From NCBI GenBank assembly GCA_947503285.1, contig CANNDD010000001.1, positions 310,001 through 374,000 on the forward strand: a stretch of 64,000 nucleotides of DNA, in the 5' to 3' direction. Under the pieces are notes generated by a model, which was not told the DNA's origin, did not search any database, and worked only from the letters and a program-made list of their open reading frames with translations. Position numbers and translations under genes: made by a program. Shown piece by piece: positions 35,130 through 44,467 of this stretch. Every line of letters begins with the position of its first letter. Position 1 is the stretch's first letter. This DNA comes from an uncultured Croceitalea sp. (GTDB lineage: Bacteria; Bacteroidota; Bacteroidia; Flavobacteriales; Flavobacteriaceae).

Positions 35130-37241
35130 TTAAGCTGCTCGTGGATAATTCACTGAAATATGGAAGCAGGTGCCTTGACCATTGGTTTGTTCCAAAACAA
35201 TATTTCCCTTCAATTGTACTACCAATCCCCTGACCATTTGTAGCCCAAACGACCCTGAGGCATCCATATCAAAGCCATCGGGCATTCCCGACCCATTGTC
35301 GGAGACCTTAAGGTCAAAGGACTTCCCTTCTTGCCCCATTTTGAAATCTATCGTTATGGTGGCATCCACCCTTGGTTCCCTAAAGGCGTATTTGAAGGCA
35401 TTGGTGACCAATTCATTGAGCATGAGTCCCACGGGAACGGCGAGGTCCATCTTGATCTCCCCTGGTTGTATATCAGATTCAAAACGAACGTTCTTATGTT
35501 CATCTACATAAGATTCCCTCAAATTATCGATAAGGTCGTTGAAATAATTGGTGGTCTCCACTTTTGAGAAATTGTTCGAACTGTACAGGTTCTGATGTAT
35601 CAAGGCCATGGAACGGATCCTGTTCTGGCTCTCTTGAATTATCTCGTCTACCCTTGCATCATGTTTCGAGGAATGTGCATGGGCGTTCAAGAGGCTCGAG
35701 GTGATCTGCAGGTTATTCTTCACACGGTGGTGGATCTCACGCACCAGCATCTCGTTCTCGCGGCTCTTTTCCTCGATGGCCGTTTTCTGTTCGGCTATTG
35801 TGGTCAACGCCCTTTTCTTGGCACGGTACTTACTGTAAGTGACCCCCAACAGAAGAAGGGCCAGTGCCCCGCCTATGGCAAGGCCTATTCGAAGGTTACG
35901 GTCTTGACCGGCCTTTAACCGCTGTACCTCGTTCTTGGTAGAGAGCAACCGTATCTCCCTGTCTTTCTTATCACTTTCATAGGCAATCTCAAGATTGGCT
36001 ATTTCCTGTTTTTGTTCATCAAGGGCGATGCTGTCCTTTAATTCTATGTGCTTTTTATAATGATACAGACTGCTTTTATAGTCATTTCTACCGGAGTCTA
36101 TTTTAGAAAGTGACTTGTAGATCTGTGATATCAGGTTTTTCGATTTTCTCAAATTGTCCAATTTCGAAAAGTCTTCTTTGCTTCTTTCCAATAACCGTTT
36201 TCCTTTATCGAACTTCCCGACTTTCACATAAAATTCACCAAGGCTACAATTGGCATTGATGATATCATATACGGTTCCGTCTTTCTTCACCAACTCCGCA
36301 GCCTGCAGAAAATACCCTTCAGCATTATCATATTCTTTTAATTCGGAATAACTGTAACCGATGGATTTTAATATATTTTGTTCAAAAAGATGGTTTTGTT
36401 CCCTCGAAACATCCAAGGCATCAAAGGCAAGTTTCAAAGCTTTTTCGCTATCCCCGGATATTCTAAAAACACCGGCCAGATTAAGGGACCCAATAATCAA
36501 TTCCCTATATTGGGATTCTTCCCTGCTAAGATGGATTACGTTTTCAAAAAAGGTAATGGATTTTTCGAGCTCACCTATTTCCTTGTAGATTCCACCTATC
36601 CAATTATACAGCCTAATTTTAGAGATTACACTCAAGTCTTTATTATCCATTTTTTCAAGCAGGGGCAACAAGAATTTTAGGGCAATATCATACTTCTGCA
36701 AGTCTAAATATTGGCTGGCCACTTTCATATGGGCTATCACTTGTTCATTAGTGTTTTTATAACTTTCCTTTACCGATAATGCCCTATTGAAATAATCAAA
36801 AGCCAAACTTTGATCATCATTTCCAAGATGGGACAAGGCCAAATACATGAGTGAATTTTCCTCATTTTCGGTATCCCCTATTTTTCTAGCCAGCAACCCT
36901 GCAAGACTATCTTTTTGAATAGCCAAGGGGTAGTTTTTTTCTTTACGGTAAATACGTCCAAATTGGAAAAGTGCCCGAATCCTAAAATCTACGTTATTCC
37001 TTTTGGTACTCAAGTCCATGAATTGTTGCGCAAAAAAGAGTGCACTGTCGGTATTTTTTTTAGTGTAGGCAACACTTAACTTTTCTAAGTTGTTCGCCCG
37101 AACGGTATCCGCAAGTTTTAACTTCAAGGTCTTTTTTATACTATCGATGGGAATGCTTTGTGCCTGAAGCCCTATCGGAATTATGAACAGAAGAAATGGC
37201 ACTAGGCACTTTAAGAATGTTCTTTTTTTTGCTAATGTCAT
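35130..37241 (-). CDS. TPR sensor histidine kinase, copy 1
   Basis: About 703 residues from the ATG at 37241; an ATG at 37280 is also in frame. A signal peptide (FLLFIIPIGLQAQ) leads into an extracytoplasmic array of tetratricopeptide-like helices (to about residue 430), then one membrane helix (LRIGLAIGGALALLLLGVTY), a short coiled coil and a HisKA_2-type kinase with the H-box EIHHRVKNNLQI near residue 500. The ATPase N-box is LNELVTNAFKYAF, followed by DNGSGMPDG and GSFGLQMV. No response regulator is adjacent. Last of three tandem paralogues (55-nt gap). Confidence 0.93.
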   Translation of the reverse strand: MTLAKKRTFLKCLVPFLLFIIPIGLQAQSIPIDSIKKTLKLKLADTVRANNLEKLSVAYTKKNTDSALFFAQQFMDLSTKRNNVDFRIRALFQFGRIYRKEKNYPLAIQKDSLAGLLARKIGDTENEENSLMYLALSHLGNDDQSLAFDYFNRALSVKESYKNTNEQVIAHMKVASQYLDLQKYDIALKFLLPLLEKMDNKDLSVISKIRLYNWIGGIYKEIGELEKSITFFENVIHLSREESQYRELIIGSLNLAGVFRISGDSEKALKLAFDALDVSREQNHLFEQNILKSIGYSYSELKEYDNAEGYFLQAAELVKKDGTVYDIINANCSLGEFYVKVGKFDKGKRLLERSKEDFSKLDNLRKSKNLISQIYKSLSKIDSGRNDYKSSLYHYKKHIELKDSIALDEQKQEIANLEIAYESDKKDREIRLLSTKNEVQRLKAGQDRNLRIGLAIGGALALLLLGVTYSKYRAKKRALTTIAEQKTAIEEKSRENEMLVREIHHRVKNNLQITSSLLNAHAHSSKHDARVDEIIQESQNRIRSMALIHQNLYSSNNFSKVETTNYFNDLIDNLRESYVDEHKNVRFESDIQPGEIKMDLAVPVGLMLNELVTNAFKYAFREPRVDATITIDFKMGQEGKSFDLKVSDNGSGMPDGFDMDASGSFGLQMVRGLVVQLKGNIVLEQTNGQGTCFHISVNYPRAA

Positions 37242-37335
37242 ACGATACCTATTCTTTGTCTTACTAACTTGGTCGCTCATCGCATTATTTCTTTCTATAA
37301 AGTTGAAATAGCTAAATTAAGGTTTAGGTGTATTT

Positions 37336-39462
37336 TCAAGCCGCTCGTGAATAATTCACTGAAATATGGAAGCAGGTACCTTGGTCGTTGGTTTGCTCCA
37401 AATCGATGTTTCCCTTTAACTGTGCCACCAATCCCCTGACCATTTGTAGCCCAAACGACCCTGAGGCATCCATATCAAAGCCATCGGGCATTCCCGACCC
37501 ATTGTCGGAGACCTTTAGGTCAAAAGACTCCCCTTCTGGGCCCATTTTGAAGTCTATCGTTATGGTGGCATCCATCCTTGGTTCCCTAAAGGCGTATTTA
37601 AAGGCATTGGTGACCAATTCATTGAGCATGAGTCCCACGGGAACGGCGAGGTCCATCTTGATTTCCCCAGGTTGTATTTCCGATTTGAAACGAACATACT
37701 TATGCGCCCGCGCATAAGACTGCCTGAAGTTTTCGACAAGGTTATTGAAATAGCTAGTGGTCTCCACTTTTGAGAAATTGTTCGAACTGTACAGGTTCTG
37801 ATGTATCAGGGCCATCGAACGAATCCTGTTCTGGCTCTCTTGGATTATCTGGTTCACCCTTTCATCATGTTTCGAGGAATGAGCATGGGCGTTCAAGAGG
37901 CTCGAGGTGATCTGCAGGTTGTTCTTCACACGGTGGTGTATCTCACGCACCAGCATCTCGTTCTCACGGCTCTTCTCTTCGATGGCCGCTTTCTGTTGGG
38001 CTATCGTCGTCAAAACCCTATTCTTGGTACGGTACTTACCGTAGGTGACCCCCAGCAGAAGAAGGGCCAATGCCCCACCGATGATAAGGCCTATTCGAAG
38101 GTTACGGTCTTGGCCGGCCTTTAACCGCTGTACCTCGTTCTTGGTAGAGAGCAACCGTATCTCCCTATCTTTCTTATCGCTCTCGTAGGCCAGTTCCATC
38201 TCTACCATGTGCTGCTTTTGCTCCTTTATCTTCAGACTATCCCTAAAGGCAACATACCTCTTGTAATGGTAAAGGCTTGAGGTAGGGTCTCCTAGGGCCG
38301 AGTCTACAGACGAGAGATACTCATAGATTTGATAGCGCATCACCATGCCCTGAGTATCCAACAGTACATTTTGCAACAACGATTCGGCATTCTTCAAAGC
38401 CCTTCTACCTTTGGCATATTGATTGATCTCAACATAGAACTCCCCAAGATCTGTGTATGCCTGGGCAACGGATGTGGAATCTTTTTTCGCTTTTACAAGG
38501 CTCAGATTTTTAAGATAAAATATTTCCGCCTTATCGTACTCCCTTTTTTCCACGAACATTCGGGCACCATTATAATTTATATGGTATTCTAAACGTTCAA
38601 TAGGATGCTTTTCAAAGAAAGCTATGGCCTCTTCCCCATATTTCTGCGATGTCTTTGAATCCCCTTCCAAACGATAGAGATCCCATAGGTTGATTATCAG
38701 GGTCAAATGATTGTCATGAAATTTTGATGCCTTGCTAAATTGATAAGCCTTTTCAGCATAGAAAATAGCCTTTGTATTCTCATTCAGATACCGATGTAAG
38801 ACCATTAAAACCGTGTGATAGCGTATTTTTAACTCTAAATCGATATCATCTCTTTTAACAAGCTCAGACTCTGTTGTCAATGTTTTAAAAGCCTCATCAA
38901 ATTTGCTTAATTTACTTAGTACGATACCATGGTCTATCGCAATTTTTAGGGCCCAGTTCGGGTCAGGTAGGCTTTTTGCAAGGTCTAGGGCTTTGGCATA
39001 ATATGCAGCCGATTTATCATAATCCTTTTCAGTATCGTAGGTTTTGGCAATGGATTTTAGCATTCTGGAATGACCCATCGTATCGTTGATATCTTTGAAG
39101 ATGTGCAATGCACTACTATCGTTTTTGACGGCATTCCGATACGCTTTTTGCTTACGATCGGCAAGTGCGAATAAATGTAGTGCCTCGGCTTTTGCTTTTT
39201 TACTTCGGGTCTTTTCCCCAAAGTCCAGCAACGCATTGCCATGGTATAAAAAGCTATCCATTTGTTTAGGATAATAGGTCTTACCCAGTAAGATAATGGC
39301 ATTGATACGCACAGAATCCACAAGGTCACCGGCCAATACCGATTTCAGACTATCCCTCGTGGTCATTTGTGATCGTACTTGGGTAGTAAGCGTAAAGAGT
39401 AAAAATAGCATTGTCAAGAACTTTATGCTTCTATTTTCCAAAAAATGGCACTGTTTCATCAT
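37336..39462 (-). CDS. TPR sensor histidine kinase, copy 2
   Basis: A 708-residue paralogue with the same order: signal peptide (LTMLFLLFTLTTQVRSQ), TPR array, membrane helix, HisKA_2 H-box EIHHRVKNNLQI (about residue 506), HATPase motifs. Its kinase half is almost identical to copy 1, including an 89-bp identical DNA run (37427-37515), whereas the TPR half is clearly different. Start is ATG 39462 or the next codon. It begins 10 nt after copy 3, so translational coupling is likely. Confidence 0.93.
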   Translation of the reverse strand: MMKQCHFLENRSIKFLTMLFLLFTLTTQVRSQMTTRDSLKSVLAGDLVDSVRINAIILLGKTYYPKQMDSFLYHGNALLDFGEKTRSKKAKAEALHLFALADRKQKAYRNAVKNDSSALHIFKDINDTMGHSRMLKSIAKTYDTEKDYDKSAAYYAKALDLAKSLPDPNWALKIAIDHGIVLSKLSKFDEAFKTLTTESELVKRDDIDLELKIRYHTVLMVLHRYLNENTKAIFYAEKAYQFSKASKFHDNHLTLIINLWDLYRLEGDSKTSQKYGEEAIAFFEKHPIERLEYHINYNGARMFVEKREYDKAEIFYLKNLSLVKAKKDSTSVAQAYTDLGEFYVEINQYAKGRRALKNAESLLQNVLLDTQGMVMRYQIYEYLSSVDSALGDPTSSLYHYKRYVAFRDSLKIKEQKQHMVEMELAYESDKKDREIRLLSTKNEVQRLKAGQDRNLRIGLIIGGALALLLLGVTYGKYRTKNRVLTTIAQQKAAIEEKSRENEMLVREIHHRVKNNLQITSSLLNAHAHSSKHDERVNQIIQESQNRIRSMALIHQNLYSSNNFSKVETTSYFNNLVENFRQSYARAHKYVRFKSEIQPGEIKMDLAVPVGLMLNELVTNAFKYAFREPRMDATITIDFKMGPEGESFDLKVSDNGSGMPDGFDMDASGSFGLQMVRGLVAQLKGNIDLEQTNDQGTCFHISVNYSRAA

Positions 39463-39472
39463 ACTTGTTTCA

Positions 39473-41596
39473 TTACGCTGCCTCGCGATAGCTTATTAGT
39501 ATCTCGAAACGTGTTCCATGCCCTTCCGTGTCGGCAATCACAATGTTCCCTTTTAACTGTTCGACCAACCCCCTTACCATTTGAAGGCCGAAAGACTCCG
39601 TTGTCTCCATGTCAAAGCCATCGGGCAACCCTTGGCCGTTATCTGACACCTCTAGCTCGAAAGATTCCCCATCTGCGGTCATACGGAACCCAATCGATAT
39701 CACCGAATCCATTCTTGATCCCTTGAATGCATATTTGAATGCATTGGTAGTCAATTCATTTATAATAAGACCCAAAGGCACCGCTAGATCCATCTTAATC
39801 TCGCCGGCCTGTATATCGGATTCAAAACGCACATGTTTGTGCGTGTGTGCATATGATTCCCCCAAGTTTTCAATCAAATCGTTGAAGTAGCTCGTGGTGT
39901 CTACTTTTGAAAAATTGTTCGAGGCGTAAAGGCTTTGGTGTATAAGTGCCATCGAACGGATCCTGTTCTGGCTCTCCATAATAATGCGGTCAACCTTGTC
40001 GTCGTATCCTGTAGAACTTGAATGGGCGCTTAAAAGGCTTGAAATAATTTGCAGGTTATTCTTCACCCGGTGGTGTATCTCTTTGATCAACATCTCGTTC
40101 TCATGGCTTTTGCCCTCGATGGCCCTTTTTTGATCCTCGATGGTCGCGATAGCCCTGTTCTTTGTACGATACCTACTGTAGGTAACCCCTAAGAGCAATA
40201 ATACCAAAAGACCCCCAATGATAAGGCCCGCTCGAACGTTTCTTTCTTGGTCTGCCTTAAGGTGCTGTACCTCGTTCTCGGCGGAAAGAAGCTCTATCTC
40301 TCGATCCTTCTTATCACTCTCATGGGCAAGCTCCATTTCTTCCATATGCTGCTTTTGCTCCTTGATCTTGAGGCTATCTCGAAAAGCAATGTACTTCTTA
40401 TAATAATTAAGGCTTGAGGTGGCGTCACCAAGGGCCGAGTCTATCAAAGAAAGTGATTTAAAGATTTCTGAACGGATATTGAATCCTTCTTGATTCATTG
40501 CGAGGGCAGAAAAAAGCAGTTTAGCCCTTTCCAAATCCGCCTTTCCCTTGGTAAAGGCCTTTCCCTTTACATACGACTTGCCCAGACTACAATATACATT
40601 GGCCATGGCAAAGGTATCTTTCTTTTTCTCGGCTATTGCAAGGGATTCAGACAAATAGTATGATGATTTTTCATACTCGCCCCGTTCCATATGCAACGAA
40701 CTTATCATACCCAATATCGCGGGTTTGCGTTTCTCTAAGTCGCGCTGCTCTATGATATCCAAGGCTTTATAAATACTTTCTTTTGCCCTCGTATAATCAT
40801 TCTCCTTGTCATATAAGTAAGATAGATTGGACAGGGCCACTATCTGATCATCATAATACTCCGTAGGTACACTTAACGCATAAGCTTTCTTAAAGTAGGC
40901 CAATGACTTCCCATTCTCTTCTATTCTGCTATATATACTACCCAGAATGCTGTGATATTTAATTTGGAATTTTGGTGTTATCAGTCCCTGTTCCACTAAT
41001 GCGGTTTGTTGCAATACAATGTCCAAGGCATTTTCATATCGGGTCAAAGCAGTATATACAATCGCCATATTTATAGAAATATTGACGATGTTTTCATGAT
41101 CATTCAAGCCCTTGGCAAGTTCCAGGGCATTTTTATAGCATGTCAATGCATTTTTATGGGCCCGGGAAAAGGAATACGTGGCCCCCATCGATTTTTTGAC
41201 CTCCATTTGCTTTTGGAGGTTTCCTGATTCTTCAAAAATTTTAAGCGCCATGCTGTCTTTTTGAATGGCCTCGGGGTATTCTTTGTTTTTTCTGTGGGCT
41301 ATACCCAATAGGTGTAATGCTTCTGCTTGGGCCTGTGCGTTTCCCGTTTTTTTACCAAACGCTTTTATTTTTTTGATATTCAAATCAAAACTGTCCATTT
41401 GATTAGGATAGTAGGTCAAACTGAGCGCCACCATAGTGGCCAAACGCATGGAATCAGGGGTTTTCGCTATCAATAGTCTTTTCAGGCTATCCCTTTCAGT
41501 GGTTTTTTTTTGCGGACGAACACTTACTACCAAGGCGAGAAACAGTATACCACATAAAGTGATACGTCTATTTAAATGAAAACCGTTGTGAGCCAT
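39473..41596 (-). CDS. TPR sensor histidine kinase, copy 3 (first in the operon)
   Basis: A 707-residue paralogue with a signal peptide (ITLCGILFLALVVSVRP), TPR-like repeats, a membrane helix and a HisKA_2 kinase (KEIHHRVKNNLQIISSLL). It is the most diverged of the three in the kinase half: KEIHH rather than REIHH, DNGQGLPDG rather than DNGSGMPDG, and SFGLQMVRGLVEQLKG. It is the first gene of the three-kinase transcript. The upstream 493 bp contain no regulator gene. Confidence 0.93.
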   Translation of the reverse strand: MAHNGFHLNRRITLCGILFLALVVSVRPQKKTTERDSLKRLLIAKTPDSMRLATMVALSLTYYPNQMDSFDLNIKKIKAFGKKTGNAQAQAEALHLLGIAHRKNKEYPEAIQKDSMALKIFEESGNLQKQMEVKKSMGATYSFSRAHKNALTCYKNALELAKGLNDHENIVNISINMAIVYTALTRYENALDIVLQQTALVEQGLITPKFQIKYHSILGSIYSRIEENGKSLAYFKKAYALSVPTEYYDDQIVALSNLSYLYDKENDYTRAKESIYKALDIIEQRDLEKRKPAILGMISSLHMERGEYEKSSYYLSESLAIAEKKKDTFAMANVYCSLGKSYVKGKAFTKGKADLERAKLLFSALAMNQEGFNIRSEIFKSLSLIDSALGDATSSLNYYKKYIAFRDSLKIKEQKQHMEEMELAHESDKKDREIELLSAENEVQHLKADQERNVRAGLIIGGLLVLLLLGVTYSRYRTKNRAIATIEDQKRAIEGKSHENEMLIKEIHHRVKNNLQIISSLLSAHSSSTGYDDKVDRIIMESQNRIRSMALIHQSLYASNNFSKVDTTSYFNDLIENLGESYAHTHKHVRFESDIQAGEIKMDLAVPLGLIINELTTNAFKYAFKGSRMDSVISIGFRMTADGESFELEVSDNGQGLPDGFDMETTESFGLQMVRGLVEQLKGNIVIADTEGHGTRFEILISYREAA

Positions 41597-42089
41597 AGTT
41601 TACTTTTTGGCAAATACAGTAGTTTCTAAATGTACTATTAAATTCTGAAAATACCTGATTTTCTTCACTTTAGAATGATGCCTTTTATCGTAACCCTTAC
41701 CACTCGTTTATCTTGAAACCTTTCGGGAAAATACTATTGGACATTTTACTGTTCATTAACACGTAGGCAAGTACGGATGATTTTACAATTCCATTTTAAG
41801 TGTACCATGGTGAAACAGGTAAGCAACTTTTAAAGCATACCAAATTCAATTCATCATGGATTTGGGATAATTCATCTTAGACCAAAAATTATTTTGGTTT
41901 GATATCCTATTATTAGGCAGCAACACTTTTCTCAGGCTTAAGACCATTTTTTCAAATTATCGAGACCAAACGAAGATTTTAAATCACAAACACTTCTTAT
42001 GGGCACAAAAATGTCCATTTGTACCCATTGCGTCGATTTCAAGTTGCCTCAACTATAGTTTTACCACAATAATCTTAAAACTTAAACAG
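41597..42089. other. intergenic region between the kinase operon and the lipoprotein gene
   Basis: The region holds divergent promoters. I see a candidate -7 box TAGTTTTA (42056-42063) before the lipoprotein gene and a weak 7-bp hairpin (ACCAAAA/TTTTGGT, 41881-41898). No ORF or RNA gene is convincing. Confidence 0.5.
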
Positions 42090-43421
42090 ATGATCAAAAC
42101 ACGAAAAAGAACAGTATTGCTATTTTCAATTCTACTGTTAATGACTGCTTCACTCTCATTTTCATGTGAAGACGATGACGATGCAACCTTGACGATTACC
42201 CCAGTTTTCGTGCCAGAGGCATTCAGGGCCACAATCACCAATGCCGTTGATGTAAGCAACACCAAAAATGCAAGTGATATAGTCGTTAATTTTAATGGTG
42301 GCATCACCAGTAATATTACGGCATACAGGGTATTTTATGTTCTCAGTGAAAACATTGCCTTAGTAAATGAAGAGAGTGCGAGTGCATTATCGGCAAATAG
42401 TTTTTTACAATTAGAGAGTAGCGCTTCTGCCCTACAAATCAACTTAGCGGAAAGTCAGCTCGACTTTGAGGGAGAACCCATTGTGGCGGACCAAGATTAT
42501 GTGGCGTATGTACTCACTGTGGGTACGTTTGATAACGAAACCGTTTATGTACTGTCAAATCCATCTTCAGTATTTCAGCTCGTCAACAAGTTAGAGGCCG
42601 CTACTCTTATTGGTTCTGATTTTCCTGCAAATGATGGTCTTTTCGTTGGTTCTGACGGAACGATCTTTGCTTCCAATTTCGGTGTTTTTGACCAAGCTTT
42701 GAACAAATACAACGGAACCCAGGTTTTTCAAATAACACCTTCAGGTGCTATTTCTGAAAAGGCCTCAGGTGTCGAAGCGCCAATGGGAGGTGTAATGGAT
42801 AGCAACGGAAACTTTTATTTTACCAATGAAAACAATAACGATTTGGTTTCTGGGGTGCTTCTCAAGGTAACACCAGATGGCACCACTTCAGCAGTTGCTG
42901 AAATAGATGGTTGGCCATCAGGTTTGACCATTGATGCCAATGATAACATTTATGCCGCAAACTTTGCCTTACCCGTAATAAATAAAATCACTCCCGATGG
43001 AACGGTTTCCGTATTTGCAACTGCTGATAAATTGGCAGGTTGTGTGGGAATAGACATAGATAGTCAAGGCAATATCGTCACCGCAAATTTTGCTACCGCT
43101 GATATTTTGAGCATTGATACTTCAGGTGAGGTTTCATTGATTACCACCATACCAAATGTAACCCAAGGATTCGGCATTGGATATATGACCATTTTTGAAG
43201 ACAACATCTATGCTACGGGCATCAATGATAATTTTATTTTTAAGGTTTCGTTTGATGGTACTTCAGAAATATTTGCAGGTACGGGGGAACGTGGCAACCA
43301 AGACGGCGAATTGAATGTGGCCACATTCTCAAATCCCAATGGAATTGCGGCAGATGATGAACGACGCATTCTCTATATATCGCAATTTGGCACACCTGGT
43401 TTAAGAACCATTCAATTTTAA
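42090..43421 (+). CDS. surface lipoprotein with NHL/SMP-30-like beta-propeller
   Basis: The 443-residue protein has a lipoprotein-type signal ending LSFSC (Cys26) followed by EDDDD; an acidic stretch just after the lipid-attachment Cys resembles the flavobacterial surface-export signal. About 140 residues of beta-sandwich are followed by six-bladed propeller repeats of the type DSNGNFYFTNENN, DANDNIYAANF, DSQGNIVTANF. Such propellers bind ligands or act like gluconolactonase/SMP-30, but no catalytic residues can be assigned. Monocistronic, closed by a clear terminator. Confidence 0.85.
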   Translation: MIKTRKRTVLLFSILLLMTASLSFSCEDDDDATLTITPVFVPEAFRATITNAVDVSNTKNASDIVVNFNGGITSNITAYRVFYVLSENIALVNEESASALSANSFLQLESSASALQINLAESQLDFEGEPIVADQDYVAYVLTVGTFDNETVYVLSNPSSVFQLVNKLEAATLIGSDFPANDGLFVGSDGTIFASNFGVFDQALNKYNGTQVFQITPSGAISEKASGVEAPMGGVMDSNGNFYFTNENNNDLVSGVLLKVTPDGTTSAVAEIDGWPSGLTIDANDNIYAANFALPVINKITPDGTVSVFATADKLAGCVGIDIDSQGNIVTANFATADILSIDTSGEVSLITTIPNVTQGFGIGYMTIFEDNIYATGINDNFIFKVSFDGTSEIFAGTGERGNQDGELNVATFSNPNGIAADDERRILYISQFGTPGLRTIQF

Positions 43422-43444
43422 AGTACAGATCAACTATTGAAAAC

Positions 43445-43473
43445 AAAACCCAATGTCAATGACATTGGGTTTT
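43445..43473 (+). terminator. terminator of the propeller lipoprotein gene
   Basis: A 13-bp perfect stem (AAAACCCAATGTC / GACATTGGGTTTT) with an AAT loop, followed by more T residues. Confidence 0.9.
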
Positions 43474-43592
43474 TTGTTTTAATATAGGTATTAACATTCT
43501 TCAACCTAACCCCCTCTCAACGCCGTTGAACCAAATTAACGAGCCCTTTAGACCTACGAATACCCTTTTATACCTGTTGAAAATCGAACAAA

Positions 43593-43658
43593 GGGAAAAA
43601 TCTTCAATCGATAAGGAAGAACCTATAGTATTACAGGGCAATTACTAGCGCATCTTTG
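43593..43658 (+). promoter_or_regulatory. promoter with GGGAAAAAT element and CATCTTTG -7 box
   Basis: GGGAAAAAT (43593-43601) lies exactly 58 nt (first base to first base) upstream of CATCTTTG (43651-43658). The same two elements with the same distance precede the hydrolase-MBL gene at 46909-46974. The likely target here is the 51-residue ORF with the AhpD-like gene. An AraC-type activator (the gene at 44468) is the inferred binder. Confidence 0.5.
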
Positions 43659-43682
43659 TCATATAATTAAAATCAAAATATT

Positions 43683-43838
43683 ATGAAAACAATTTATAAA
43701 GCCTTAGTGAACTTGGTCAGAACATCAGAAAAGACAGTCACCCCTATTACCCTCAATACTATTGACTGTAACAATAGTACCAATTTAGACTATCACTGTG
43801 ATGCTGAAAAGCCATTTATACCCTTTACTAATTATTAA
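43683..43838 (+). CDS. 51-residue ORF upstream of the AhpD-like gene
   Basis: An ATG ORF with no resemblance I know. The N-terminal half is basic and amphipathic (MKTIYKALVNLVRTSEKTV), and the C-terminal half is polar with two cysteines (C29, C39: DCNN, HCDAEKPF) and an aromatic end. There is no signal peptide or membrane helix. It lies 25 nt after the CATCTTTG box and 18 nt before the AhpD-like gene, so it is well placed to be translated. It could be a substrate or partner of the neighbouring CxxC protein, but this is speculation. Confidence 0.5.
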   Translation: MKTIYKALVNLVRTSEKTVTPITLNTIDCNNSTNLDYHCDAEKPFIPFTNY

Positions 43839-43856
43839 TTTAAAAAATAAAATATT

Positions 43857-44408
43857 ATGAGCACATTCAATGTACCCACAAGGGAAGAAGTAAGCACGAA
43901 CAATCAAGTCATATTTGACAACCTTAAAAAAGCAGTGGGATTTGTCCCTAACCTTTTTGCAACCTATGCGCATTCAGAAAACGCTTTAAAAAACTACCTG
44001 GATTTCGCAAACGCAAAAACCTCGTTGAAAGCGAAGGAAAAAGAAGTGGTCAACCTTGCCGTGAGTCAGGTCAATAATTGCGAATACTGCCTTTCGGCCC
44101 ATACGGCTATCGGTAAGATGAACGGCTTTGACGATGATCAAATATTACAATTAAGGGCCGGGCGTGCCTCATTTGACACAAAACTCGATGCACTTGCAAG
44201 ACTGGCCAGAAACATTACCGAAAATCGTGGCAATACTGATGCCGACGTTCTCGAAAATTTCTTTGAAGCGGGCTGGACCAAAGAAAATCTTATTGATACC
44301 ATCACTTTGGTCGGCGACAAGACCATATCGAATTATATCAACAACACCACTAAAATTCCAGTAGATTTTCCTGTGGCACCTGAATTGGAAGTAGAACTTG
44401 CTTTATAA
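43857..44408 (+). CDS. AhpD-like carboxymuconolactone decarboxylase-family protein
   Basis: A 183-residue all-helical protein with the AhpD-type redox motif CEYCLSAH (C75, C78, H82) and the GKMNGFDDDQI stretch after it. This subgroup is usually annotated as a peroxidase-related enzyme, giving thiol-dependent peroxidase or disulfide reductase activity. Cytoplasmic. It follows the 51-residue ORF by 18 nt and ends in a shared terminator with the convergent AraC gene. The neighbouring MsrA/MsrB genes support a role in oxidative stress. Confidence 0.88.
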   Translation: MSTFNVPTREEVSTNNQVIFDNLKKAVGFVPNLFATYAHSENALKNYLDFANAKTSLKAKEKEVVNLAVSQVNNCEYCLSAHTAIGKMNGFDDDQILQLRAGRASFDTKLDALARLARNITENRGNTDADVLENFFEAGWTKENLIDTITLVGDKTISNYINNTTKIPVDFPVAPELEVELAL

Positions 44409-44427
44409 AGAGTTACCCAAACTTCTC

Positions 44428-44459
44428 AATAGGCCTGTCATATGTATGATGGGCCTATT
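44428..44459. terminator. bidirectional terminator between the AhpD-like and AraC genes
   Basis: The inverted repeat AATAGGCC...GGCCTATT has an 8-bp outer stem that extends inward with two mismatches and an ATGT loop, followed by a T-rich run on the plus strand. Confidence 0.7.
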
Positions 44460-44467
44460 ATTTTCGG

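Noticed and set aside
35130-39462. Near-identical kinase halves as an assembly duplication
   Set aside because: The TPR halves and many synonymous positions differ, so the copies are real separate genes.
41881-41898. Hairpin ACCAAAA/TTTTGGT as a terminator
   Set aside because: Only 7 bp, AT-rich, and not downstream of any gene end.
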